Position numbers and translations under genes: made by a program. A stretch of 64,000 nt of DNA from Acidocella facilis ATCC 35904. Its GTDB lineage: Bacteria; Pseudomonadota; Alphaproteobacteria; Acetobacterales; Acetobacteraceae. The notes beneath the pieces are model-generated. The model had not been told where the DNA came from. It was given only the letters and a program-made list of their open reading frames with translations, and ran no database searches. The first letter of the stretch is position 1; every line of letters begins with the position of its first letter. This document shows, in pieces, positions 19,763-27,816 of this stretch. The stretch spans positions 248,001-312,000 of the forward strand of contig NZ_JHYG01000002.1 in the NCBI RefSeq assembly GCF_000687875.1, read 5' to 3'.

Positions 19763-21603
19763 TAATCCAGTTGGGTGCCGCTGGTGAGGTTGTTGTAATG
19801 CGCGATCGGCTGCGGCCTGCCGATCAGATAGCCCTGCAGCACCTGGCAGCCCGCGTCGCGCAAGGATTTGGCCTGGGTCTCGGTCTCCACCCCTTCGGCG
19901 ACGACATTCAGCCCCAGCGCCCGGCCCAGATCCAGCACCGCGGCGATTACCGCCTCGGTACGCTCATCCGCCCCGAGATCCTGAACGAAGCGGCGGTCGA
20001 GCTTGAGCTTGTCGAACGGGAAGCTGCGCAGGGTCGCCAGTGAGGAATAGCCGGTGCCGAAATCATCCAGGGACACACGCACGCCAAGCGCCTGGAGCTG
20101 GTTCAGAACCTCGATGGCGGCGTCGACATCCGCCAGCAGCATGCTCTCCGTCACCTCCAGCTCCAGCCGGTGCGCGGCCAGCCCGGTCTCCGCCAGAATT
20201 TGCGCCACCAGCTCCGGCAGCCGGCCTTTTTGCACCTGCACCGCCGAGATGTTCACCGCGACATGCAGCGGCACCGCCCAGCCCACCGCGGCGCGGCAGG
20301 CTTCCCTCAGCACATAGGCGCCAATCTCCAATATATGGCCGGACTCCTCGGCAAGCGGGATGAAGATGTCGGGCGGGACATCGCCCCCGGCCCGGTGCCA
20401 GCGCAGCAGTGCCTCGAAGCCGGTCACCTGATTGCGGGCGACATCGTGCAGCGGCTGGTACACCACCTCGAACTCTCCGCGCTCGCGCGCCCGGCGCAGA
20501 TCCGCCACCATCCGGTCGCGGGCCAGCTGGCTGTCATTGATGGCGGTGTTGAAAAAGGCAAAGCCGTTGCGGCTGGCGGATTTCACCTGGTAGAGCGCCA
20601 TGTCGGCATGGGAGATCAGCGCCTCGGCGGTGTCGCCATCGGCCGGGGCGAGGGCGATGCCGATCGAGACGGTGGGCATCAGCGTGTCGTAATCGGTATG
20701 TTCCAGCAGGTTGCGCACCTTGCCGGTCAGCCGCTCGGCAAGGCTGCTGGCATCGGTGGCGCTGGCGATGTCGGTTTGCAGGATCACGAATTCATCCCCG
20801 CCCATGCGGGCGACCATGTCGCAATCGCGCACCTCGCCGGTCAGGCAGGCGGCGAGGTCGATCAGCAGCCGGTCGCCGGCGGCATGGCCATAAAGATCGT
20901 TGACGGTCTTGAAGCGGTCGAGATCGAGCACATGCACGGCGAATTGGGAGCCGTAGCGCCGGCTCAGCGCCAGGGAAGCGGTCAGTTGCTCCTGCAGGCG
21001 GCGGCGATTGGCCAGCCCGGTCAGCGGGTCATGGTTGGCGAGATAATGGATGCGCTCGGCGGCGCGGCGGGTTTCGGAAATATCCTGGGTGATGACCAGG
21101 AACCCGACCACCGTGCCGGCCTCGTGCTCGGGCAGAACCTCGGTGCGGAACCAGGCGCTTTGGTCCGGATTGGGCCACTCCACCGCGCCGCCCTCCTGCA
21201 CGAACAGCGCCTCGACGCTGTTGCGATAATCCGGGGCGATCTGTTCGAGAAACCAGCCCAGCCCGCGCTGCGCCGGGGCGCGGGCGACGGCCGCATCCGC
21301 CTCGATCTGCTGCACCAGCCCGTCCGGATGGCTGATCCGCCACGCAGAAAGCTTCATGATGCGTTGCACATTGCTGAGGGCATCGGCGTAAGAGCGGGTG
21401 CGGGCCACGGCACGCTGGGCGGATTCCAGCATGAAATTGGTCAGCAGAGCGGTTTTTTGCACGGTCAGATCTTCGCTTGCCGTGCTCAGCCGGATGCTGA
21501 AATTCCCGCCAATGACGCCGCACATGGACTGGCACAGCGCCTCGATGGCGCTGCGGTCGATCCCCTGATCCGCCATCTCGGCGGGAAAATCATGGTCCGC
21601 CAT
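19762..21603 (-). CDS. GGDEF-EAL bifunctional cyclic-di-GMP enzyme
   Basis: 613 residues, no membrane segment. Residues 1 to about 110 have no recognised domain. A PAS-like region lies at about 110-175 (WFRTEVLPEHEAGTVVGF, ITQDISETRR). GGDEF at 268-272 is intact, and a product-inhibition I-site RDCD stands five residues before it (R259, D262). The EAL domain has EAL at 397-399, VAVNIS, EVTES, DDFGTGYSSL, KLDRRFV and AEGVET, so both synthesis and hydrolysis look possible. It starts one base after the stop of the H-NOX gene; family knowledge says H-NOX sensors control such enzymes in response to NO. Confidence 0.94.
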   Translation of the reverse strand: MADHDFPAEMADQGIDRSAIEALCQSMCGVIGGNFSIRLSTASEDLTVQKTALLTNFMLESAQRAVARTRSYADALSNVQRIMKLSAWRISHPDGLVQQIEADAAVARAPAQRGLGWFLEQIAPDYRNSVEALFVQEGGAVEWPNPDQSAWFRTEVLPEHEAGTVVGFLVITQDISETRRAAERIHYLANHDPLTGLANRRRLQEQLTASLALSRRYGSQFAVHVLDLDRFKTVNDLYGHAAGDRLLIDLAACLTGEVRDCDMVARMGGDEFVILQTDIASATDASSLAERLTGKVRNLLEHTDYDTLMPTVSIGIALAPADGDTAEALISHADMALYQVKSASRNGFAFFNTAINDSQLARDRMVADLRRARERGEFEVVYQPLHDVARNQVTGFEALLRWHRAGGDVPPDIFIPLAEESGHILEIGAYVLREACRAAVGWAVPLHVAVNISAVQVQKGRLPELVAQILAETGLAAHRLELEVTESMLLADVDAAIEVLNQLQALGVRVSLDDFGTGYSSLATLRSFPFDKLKLDRRFVQDLGADERTEAVIAAVLDLGRALGLNVVAEGVETETQAKSLRDAGCQVLQGYLIGRPQPIAHYNNLTSGTQLD

Positions 21604-21604
21604 G

Positions 21605-22156
21605 TCAGGCGGGCTGCAGGCGAACGTCGATCACGGTTTCGCTGGCGCTGAGATCGCCCTCGACGATATTGAAGCTGGCCACCTCGCCGCGCCGCTGCGC
21701 CAGCCGGCGGGCCAGGGCGCAATAGAACACGCCCAGCCGGTTATCAGAGCGATAATGCACCCTGACCCCGTCAGGCAGCGGCACCACGCGGAATTTATCG
21801 TTGATCTTCTGTTGCGCCCCGGCACGCAGGCCACAGGCGAGGCTGGCATGGATTTCCGGCTGGATGAGCAGGAAGCCCCGCGTATCCGGCGCGGCGGCGA
21901 AAAAGCCGGAGAAGGTGGTCTCCGCCCAGTCCAGAAAAAACACCGCCAGCGCGTCGAACACCGCCTCACGATCCATGCCGGCTTCCTCGGCCAGCGCTTC
22001 GATCAGCCGGCAGCAGGTTTCATCGTCATATTCGGTATCCAGCCGGAAACTCTGCGTCGCTGGCAGCCCGATTTTTTCCAGCAACGCCGCGCGGGTCTGC
22101 GGTGAATGGTTGGCGCGGATATAGCCGTCCACCGTGTGAGGAATAATACCCAGCAT
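21605..22156 (-). CDS. H-NOX haem-nitric-oxide sensor protein
   Basis: 183 residues. It matches the HNOB fold: N-terminal MLGIIPHTVDGYI, YDDETCCRLIEALAEEAG, FFLDWAETTFSGFF and RGFLLIQPEIHASL. His103 in the last segment aligns with the proximal haem ligand. The haem-propionate motif YxSxR is altered: Y135-R-S137-D-N139-R140, so the Arg is displaced by one residue. It lies directly upstream of a GGDEF-EAL gene, the common partner. A role in NO sensing is inferred, and the altered motif makes haem affinity a question. Confidence 0.87.
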   Translation of the reverse strand: MLGIIPHTVDGYIRANHSPQTRAALLEKIGLPATQSFRLDTEYDDETCCRLIEALAEEAGMDREAVFDALAVFFLDWAETTFSGFFAAAPDTRGFLLIQPEIHASLACGLRAGAQQKINDKFRVVPLPDGVRVHYRSDNRLGVFYCALARRLAQRRGEVASFNIVEGDLSASETVIDVRLQPA

Positions 22157-22303
22157 GAAATAACGATCTCGCGAAAAACTTACAGGGGAATTAATTCAGA
22201 GGATAGGGAGGTGAGGTGGCAACGGCGCACTTGGGAATCAATCCCTATTGTCTGTTTTCCGTTTGCCGGTTAACCCGAGGGCGATCAAGGAGTACAGACG
22301 CTC

Positions 22304-23311
22304 ATGGCCCGCATATTTTCCGGCATCCAGCCTACCGGCATCGCGACGCTCGGCAATTATCTCGGCGCGCTGCGCAACTGGGTGGCGCTGCAGGACGGCG
22401 CGGATGAGTGCATCTATTGCCTGGTGGATCTGCATGCCATCACCACCTTCCAGGAGCCGGCGTCCCTGCGCGAACAGACCTATGGCATGGCGGCGCTGGT
22501 GCTGGCCTGCGGGATCGACCCTGAGCGCTCCATTCTGTTCCACCAATCCGCCGTCTCCGCCCATGCGCGTCTGGGCTGGATTTTCAATTGCGTCGCCCGC
22601 ATGGGCTGGCTCAAGCGGATGACCCAGTTCAAGGACAAGGCCGGCAAGAATCAGGAAGAGGTCTCCACCGGGCTGTTCATGTATCCGAACCTGATGGCGG
22701 CGGACATCCATGCCTACCACGCCACCAAGGTGCCGGTGGGGGACGACCAGCTTCAGCATATCGAGCTGGCCAACGATATCGGGGAAAAATTCAACCATGA
22801 TTTCGGGGTGGAGTTCTTCCCGCGCATCGAGCCGTTGATTGTGAAGGAGACCGCGCGGGTGATGTCCCTGCGTGACGGCACCAAGAAAATGTCGAAATCC
22901 GACCCGTCCGATCAGTCGCGCATCAACATGACCGACGATGCGGATACGATCAGCCAGAAGATCCGCAAGGCGAAGACCGATACCGAGGCGCTGCCGGATA
23001 ATCTGGCGGCGTTGGCGCAGCGGCCGGAGGCGCGCAATCTGTTGGGGATCTTCGCGGCGGTGTCCGGTGAAAGCCAGGAGGCGATTCTGGCGCGCTTCGC
23101 CGGCGGCGGTTTCGGCCCGTTCAAAAACGCATTGGCCGAGGCGCTGGTGGCGCATGTCGCCCCCATCGGCGCGCGCGCCAAAGAGTATCTGGCCGACAAG
23201 GCGGAGCTGGACCGGATTTTGCAGAAAGGGGCCGCGAAAGCCGCCGCCATCGCTCAGCCGATCACCGCCGAGGCGGAGCGCATTGTCGGATTTTTGCCCA
23301 GCGCGGGCTGA
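22304..23311 (+). CDS. trpS: Tryptophanyl-tRNA synthetase
   Basis: 335 residues, class I synthetase. FSGIQPTGIATLGNYLGAL contains the HIGH-equivalent TLGN, and KKMSKSDPSD is the KMSKS loop. CAAGGAG lies 13 bases before the ATG. It is followed after 18 bases by a NuoB/HyfI-like gene on the same strand. Confidence 0.96.
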   Translation: MARIFSGIQPTGIATLGNYLGALRNWVALQDGADECIYCLVDLHAITTFQEPASLREQTYGMAALVLACGIDPERSILFHQSAVSAHARLGWIFNCVARMGWLKRMTQFKDKAGKNQEEVSTGLFMYPNLMAADIHAYHATKVPVGDDQLQHIELANDIGEKFNHDFGVEFFPRIEPLIVKETARVMSLRDGTKKMSKSDPSDQSRINMTDDADTISQKIRKAKTDTEALPDNLAALAQRPEARNLLGIFAAVSGESQEAILARFAGGGFGPFKNALAEALVAHVAPIGARAKEYLADKAELDRILQKGAAKAAAIAQPITAEAERIVGFLPSAG

Positions 23312-23329
23312 TTTGGGTATGATGCCGGC

Positions 23330-23866
23330 ATGGTCTGGAAAACCCTCGCCCGGCATGTGATCTCCCGCGCCGCCCCCGCCCAAGCGGCGGATGCGGCGCT
23401 GGCCAAAACCCTGCGCGCCCGGCTGGAAGCGGCGGGGCAGAAAAAGCTGGGCCGCGCCTTGGCCATTCGCCACGTGCCCGCCGGCAGCTGCAATGGCTGC
23501 GAGCTGGAGCTGCGCGCCACCCAGAACCTGATCCACGACCTCACCCAATATGGGCTGAGCTTCACCCCCAGCCCGCGCCATGCGGATATTCTGCTCATCA
23601 CCGGTGTCGCCGGGGTGAATATGCGCGAGGCGGTGCTGCAGGCCCGCGCCGCGATGCCGGACCCGGCCTTCGTGGTGGCCCTTGGCGATTGCGCCGTGGA
23701 TGGCGGGGTGTTCAAGGGCTCCCCCGCCGTGGCCGGCGGCGCGGAGGCGTTCCTGCCGGTGGACCTCGTCATCGCGGGATGCGCGCCAACCCCCACGCAG
23801 ATCATCCAGGGGCTGCTGGCGCTGCTGGAGGCGCATGGGGAAGGGGTGAGGGAGGTTGTGGGGTAG
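23330..23866 (+). CDS. Orphan NuoB/HyfI-like [4Fe-4S] protein
   Basis: 178 residues. It belongs to the 20-kDa subunit family shared by complex I (NuoB) and group 4 hydrogenases. Four Cys are placed for a [4Fe-4S] cluster: C54 and C57 in GSCNGCELELRA, C121 in LGDCAVDGG and C151 in AGCAPTPTQI. The CNGCE spacing is like HyfI/HycG rather than the tandem Cys of NuoB. No large subunit, membrane subunit or maturation gene is seen within the window, so it is either a stand-alone redox protein or the remnant of a lost complex. It lies in the trpS transcription unit. Confidence 0.8.
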   Translation: MVWKTLARHVISRAAPAQAADAALAKTLRARLEAAGQKKLGRALAIRHVPAGSCNGCELELRATQNLIHDLTQYGLSFTPSPRHADILLITGVAGVNMREAVLQARAAMPDPAFVVALGDCAVDGGVFKGSPAVAGGAEAFLPVDLVIAGCAPTPTQIIQGLLALLEAHGEGVREVVG

Positions 23867-24183
23867 GTTGGTTGGGGGAGAGCGGAAACTGCCGCGTGTC
23901 CGCTGGGCGCCCGATTGGGTCATTCACGGGGCCTGGTCCAGCCCTCGAAAGCAGCCCTCCCCGCAAAAGCAGGGGTAAGTGTTGCTAACCTTGTCGCATG
24001 TCAGACGGCTTCTGCGGCAAAAACGCGCGACAAATGAACGCAAGGAAAACAATCGGTTGCGCCTCATCGCAGGCTGTCGCGCAAATCACAAGTTATGCGA
24101 CAAATCACTCCTCATAGGAATATCCTGCGACTGGCTATTCCCGCAAGAATAGCTGAGATTCACAACGTTATTCGCGAGGCTTT
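23867..24183. other. Intergenic region rich in TGTCGC/GCGACA motifs
   Basis: 317 bases without a credible gene. It contains TTGTCGC (23991-23997) facing GCGACAA (24027-24033), and the left copy of a 29-bp repeat at 24075-24103. Base composition shifts to AT-richer toward the next gene. No promoter or terminator was recognised with confidence. Confidence 0.6.
24075..24103. repeat. 29-bp direct repeat, left copy
   Basis: Begins TGTCGCG and ends AGTTATGCGACAA. It matches 24714-24742 at about 25 of 29 positions in the same orientation. Together they bracket the low-GC gene at 24184-24669. Each copy has terminal TGTCGC/GCGACA dyad symmetry. Confidence 0.8.
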
Positions 24184-24669
24184 CTAAACAGTGTTGTGAA
24201 TCATCTTTGAGATGCCTAGTAATGCATCTTCGATCTGGCGCAAAAGTTCTCCAAAATCGGGAATGTTTTTTCTTGATTCCAAAGACAGAGCGTATTGTGT
24301 TTGCCATTCTCTAATATATTTTTCCAGGTAATCTAAGGCGTTGCTTTCGTCTTTGGTTGCCCAAATTAAATAATTCGGCCTTAGAGACCGAATTTGGTTT
24401 ATTACTTTATAACCAAAATCAACTATTTCACGGGCAGTGTAGCTGGCTTCCCCGACCTGCTGCCACGATATCTTTTCGGCTAAGTTTAGACCATCCTCGA
24501 AAACCCTAACCAACGACTGGAGAGTAGAGTTTAGTACGGTCGCGCGCACCTCTTTCCGGCGTTTCTGGCGATCCTGAAAAGTACTGAAGACGATACCTCC
24601 CGCGGAGACCAAGACAGATAAACCCGTAAACAAGTCACCCACAGAAACCGTATTCTGAATCGTGATCAT
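24184..24669 (-). CDS. Hypothetical single-pass membrane protein, AT-richer
   Basis: 161 residues from MITIQNTV. One hydrophobic segment near the N-terminus (LFTGLSVLVSAGGIVFSTF) is followed by a basic stretch (QDRQKRRKEVR) and a long helical cytoplasmic-looking part rich in Leu, Glu, Asn and Tyr. No family was recognised. Codon use is clearly less GC-biased than the neighbours, and the gene sits between 29-bp direct repeats, both consistent with acquisition by transfer. An ATG 31 codons upstream would extend into the right repeat and is less likely. Confidence 0.65.
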   Translation of the reverse strand: MITIQNTVSVGDLFTGLSVLVSAGGIVFSTFQDRQKRRKEVRATVLNSTLQSLVRVFEDGLNLAEKISWQQVGEASYTAREIVDFGYKVINQIRSLRPNYLIWATKDESNALDYLEKYIREWQTQYALSLESRKNIPDFGELLRQIEDALLGISKMIHNTV

Positions 24670-24713
24670 CAAATGCCCCCGCAACCTTTGTCGCCCTTTA
24701 TCAGAATCACACC

Positions 24714-24742
24714 TGTCGCGTAACTCAGGAGTTATGCGACAA
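24714..24742. repeat. 29-bp direct repeat, right copy
   Basis: TGTCGCGTAACTC-AGG-AGTTATGCGACAA: a near-perfect palindrome, with TAACTC facing the AGTTA arm and TGTCGC facing GCGACA. It is the partner of 24075-24103. A further TTGTCGC lies at 24688-24694. Confidence 0.8.
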
Positions 24743-24881
24743 GGCAGAAACCAACGGGCCATTGCAATGGCAGCTCACCTTGACTTCCGCTCCAAACCCG
24801 CCCGTCAGCTCCCAGCTCAAGTCAGACCTAGGGCGCGGTCCGCCCAATGTCGCGGTTGGCACGACCCCCGCGCCCGCCTGC

Positions 24882-26207
24882 CTACCCCGGCAACTCCACC
24901 ATCACCCTTAACCCGCCCCCCGGCCGGTCCAGCAACAGAATCCGTCCGCCATGGGCGATGATGATGTCATGCGCGATCGCCAGCCCCAGCCCGGTTCCGC
25001 CCGGCTGGTCGCTCTCGAAGGCGCGCAGCAGCGTTTCGCGTTTCGGCGCGGGAATGCCTGGGCCGTTATCGTCGATGAGGATCTGCACGCTGGTGCCGCT
25101 GCGCGCCGCGCTGACCCAGATCTGGCTGGCATGGCGCTGGCCGTTATCGATCAAATTCATCAGCGCGCGGCGCATCGCTTCCGGGCGCAGCGTCACGATC
25201 AAATCCTCCGGCACGGAGAGGCTCACCGCCGCGCCGGCGCGCCTCGCATCGGTGCAGAGATCCGCAAGCAATATCGGAAGATCGGTCGGCAGCGCCTGTT
25301 CCGCGCCTTCGCCGCGGGCGAAGCTGAGATAGATGCCGATCAGCTTCTCCATCTCCTCGATATCGCCTTCCATGTCCCGCATATCCTCTGGCGTGACACC
25401 GGGCTGCATCGCCAGCGCCAGGCGCAGCCGCGTCAGCGGCGTGCGCAGATCATGGCTCACCCCGGCCAGCATGGTGGTGCGCTGGGTAAGAAAGCGCAGC
25501 AGCCGCTCCTGCATGCGGTTGAAGGCGGCGCCAGCGCGGCGCACCTCGCTCGCCCCTTCCGGGCGGATCGGCCCGTTATCGCGGCCCATGCCGAAATTCT
25601 CCGCCGCCTCCGCCAGCCTGCGGATGCCACGCACCTGGGTGCGCAAAAACAACGCCGCCAAAACCACCAGCAGCAGCGCGGAGCCGATCAGCCAGACCAG
25701 AAAGATGTAGAAGGTGCCGATGAAAAGCCGTTTGCGCGGCACGTCGATGCGGATCACCCCGTCCGCCATCTGGATATTCACCCGCAATATGCCGGGGGTT
25801 TTATGCCAGGAGACATTGAAGGGCCGGTGCACATCCTGCGCCAGCGCATTGGCGAGGTCGTTATCCACCGGGCCGGGGGCGTCAGGCGGGGGCAGATGCT
25901 CCAGCGTCTCGCCGTTCAGAAAACTTGATTCGAAATTGAAATGCTTTTCTCCCTCCTGCAGCACCAGCGTGCGGTGCGCGGGGTCGCGCTCGATCTGGTC
26001 GATCATGAAGCCGATCTCGCCGCCCACTGCATCGGCCAGGCGCCGGGAAAGCTCGTCCAGATGCGAGCCGTAGAAAATCTGCAGCGCCACCGCCTGCAGC
26101 ACCACCATCGGGATCAGCACGATCAGCAGCGAGCGCCCGAACAGCCCGCGCGGCAAAATTTTGCGGAACAGCCGGTCCGGCTGCAGCGGGCCGAGCCGCA
26201 GCTTCAT
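24882..26207 (-). CDS. EnvZ-like sensor histidine kinase
   Basis: 441 residues. The first membrane segment is SLLIVLIPMVVLQAVALQIF, followed by a periplasmic part of about 125 residues and a second membrane segment (FYIFLVWLIGSALLLVVLAAL). A HAMP linker leads to the phosphoacceptor His in GVSHDLRTPLTRLRL. The ATPase boxes are NLIDNGQRHA, DDNGPGIP and GGTGLGLAIAHDI. It starts 7 bases after the response regulator gene and is its likely partner, inferred from adjacency. The signal is unknown. Confidence 0.93.
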   Translation of the reverse strand: MKLRLGPLQPDRLFRKILPRGLFGRSLLIVLIPMVVLQAVALQIFYGSHLDELSRRLADAVGGEIGFMIDQIERDPAHRTLVLQEGEKHFNFESSFLNGETLEHLPPPDAPGPVDNDLANALAQDVHRPFNVSWHKTPGILRVNIQMADGVIRIDVPRKRLFIGTFYIFLVWLIGSALLLVVLAALFLRTQVRGIRRLAEAAENFGMGRDNGPIRPEGASEVRRAGAAFNRMQERLLRFLTQRTTMLAGVSHDLRTPLTRLRLALAMQPGVTPEDMRDMEGDIEEMEKLIGIYLSFARGEGAEQALPTDLPILLADLCTDARRAGAAVSLSVPEDLIVTLRPEAMRRALMNLIDNGQRHASQIWVSAARSGTSVQILIDDNGPGIPAPKRETLLRAFESDQPGGTGLGLAIAHDIIIAHGGRILLLDRPGGGLRVMVELPG

Positions 26208-26214
26208 GGCTGGC

Positions 26215-26931
26215 TCACGGCCCCGGCTTCAGCACATAGCCCTTGCCGCGCACCGTCTGCAGAAAGCGCGGCTCGCGCGGGTCCGGCTCGATCTTGCGGC
26301 GCAGCCTGGTCACCTGCACGTCGATGGCGCGTTCATTCACATCATCCAGCCCCATCGCCGCGGCCAGCGCCTCGCGCGAGAATGTCTCGTGCGGGCGCGC
26401 CGCCAGCGTGGTCAGCAGCGCCAGCTCCGCCCCGGTGAGGCGCACCCGTGCCTGCGGGCTGATCAGCTCGCCGCGCGCGGCATCGAAGCTGGCCTCGCCC
26501 AAAGGCAGCGGGCCGGTGGTGATGGCCGGCGGCTGGGCGCGGCGCAGCATGGCGCGCAGCCTGGCCACCAGCACTCGCGGGTCGAACGGCTTGCCGAGAT
26601 AATCATCCGCCCCGGCCTCGAATCCGGCGACGACATCCTCGGGCGTATCCCGGGCGGTGAGCAGCAGGATCGGCATTGCCGGCGCGCGCTCGGCGCGCAG
26701 GCTGTTGGTGAGGTCCAGACCGGTTTCGCCGGGCATCATCACATCCAGCACCATCAGGTCGAATTCCATCGCCCGCAGCCGCTCGCGCGCCTCGGCCGCA
26801 GAGGCCGCGCGGGTGACGCGAAACCCGTTCTCGGACAGATAGCGCCCGGCCAGCTGCGCCAGCCGCGCATCGTCATCCACCAGCAGGATGTGTGGCGCGT
26901 CCTCGGGCGGGGGGCTGGCGCTGTGGCTCAT
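26215..26931 (-). CDS. petR: OmpR/PhoB-type response regulator (PetR-like)
   Basis: 238 residues. The receiver domain has acidic residues in LLVDDDARL, phospho-acceptor Asp in [10 protein letters not shown], Thr in LLLTARD and Lys in YLGKPFDP. A winged-helix DNA-binding domain follows ([26 protein letters not shown]). It is seven bases downstream of the petP-like gene. The petP-petR order is known from Rhodobacter, where the pair affects bc1 genes; the targets here are unknown. Confidence 0.9.
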   Translation of the reverse strand: MSHSASPPPEDAPHILLVDDDARLAQLAGRYLSENGFRVTRAASAAEARERLRAMEFDLMVLDVMMPGETGLDLTNSLRAERAPAMPILLLTARDTPEDVVAGFEAGADDYLGKPFDPRVLVARLRAMLRRAQPPAITTGPLPLGEASFDAARGELISPQARVRLTGAELALLTTLAARPHETFSREALAAAMGLDDVNERAIDVQVTRLRRKIEPDPREPRFLQTVRGKGYVLKPGP

Positions 26932-26937
26932 GCGGGC

Positions 26938-27513
26938 TTACGGGCTGCGCGGCGCCTTGGCGGGGCGCGGCGCCTCCAGCGCATCCAGATGGGCGCGGCC
27001 CTGCTCGTTGATCAGCCCGCGCATCACCCGCTTGAAGCCTTCCACCGCCGGGCCGCCGGCCTCGCGATAGGCGCTGAGCAGGCGCTCGCGCTGGGATTCG
27101 AAAAGCTTGCGCTCCAGCGCCGCCCCCTTTTCGGTGAGGCTGAGCAGGCGCTGGCGCCGGTCCTTAGGCCCGGGCACCTGGTCGACATAGCCCTCCCGGA
27201 TCAGTGGCCCGAGCACCCGGGTCAGGCTCTGCTTGGTGATGCCGAGGATGGAGAGCAGCTCGCCCACCTTCAGCCCCGGCTTGCGGCCGATCCAATGCAG
27301 GCAGCGATGATGGGCGCGGCCGAAATCCATGCTGGCGAGGATGGCATCCGGCGGGCCGTTGAGGTCGCGCAGGGCGAAAAACACCATGTCCTGCGCCGTG
27401 CGCAGCTCGTCTTCCCGCAGAAACAGCAGGCTGTTGCCGGGTGCCGGGTGCGAGGCGCCGGCCTGGGTTTCACGTTTGCCGGGCGGGAATGAGGGAGGCG
27501 TGGTTTCGGGCAT
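26938..27513 (-). CDS. petP: MarR-family regulator PetP
   Basis: 191 residues. The helix-turn-helix is in GELLSILGITKQSLTRVLGPL, and the wing has PGPKDRRQRLLSLTEKG, the basic DR motif of MarR proteins. The segment LREDELRTAQDMVFFALRDL is typical of PetP. It is the first gene of a three-gene minus-strand unit (petP-petR-kinase), divergent from an acyltransferase gene across 303 bases. Confidence 0.9.
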   Translation of the reverse strand: MPETTPPSFPPGKRETQAGASHPAPGNSLLFLREDELRTAQDMVFFALRDLNGPPDAILASMDFGRAHHRCLHWIGRKPGLKVGELLSILGITKQSLTRVLGPLIREGYVDQVPGPKDRRQRLLSLTEKGAALERKLFESQRERLLSAYREAGGPAVEGFKRVMRGLINEQGRAHLDALEAPRPAKAPRSP

Positions 27514-27816
27514 GGCAGTATCTTGAACCGTTTGTTGGGCCGTTCGTGGTAATGCGGCTGTCTATTACGCAAAGCTTGATTGTCATCAGATCGTACCCCA
27601 ATCGGATGGTTTTGGCCATGGCGCGTCGGGGGCGGCGTGCGTTGCCACGCATCTTATCATCTTGGTCGGGCCAGGGCCCGCAATGCTGTCCCGGAAGAGA
27701 ACAGACGAGGGACGTTTCAGGTGCGACGCCCCCAGCCAATGCGGCGGCGAAAGGGCTAAAAAAAACGCCATCGGCTGGAAAGCTGACTTTTCAGTCAACT
27801 ACGCCACTTACACCAT
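27514..27816. promoter_or_regulatory. Divergent intergenic region petP / acyltransferase
   Basis: 303 bases with no credible gene; it should hold promoters for both directions. A dyad TGACT-TTTC-AGTCA lies at 27784-27797, 20 bases before the acyltransferase ATG, and could be an operator. No -35/-10 pair was assigned with confidence. Confidence 0.45.

Noticed and set aside
24714-24742. Integron attC-like reading of the TAAC...GTTA palindrome
   Set aside because: The core triplets do not match GTTRRRY/RYYYAAC, the site is much shorter than attC, and no integrase is seen.
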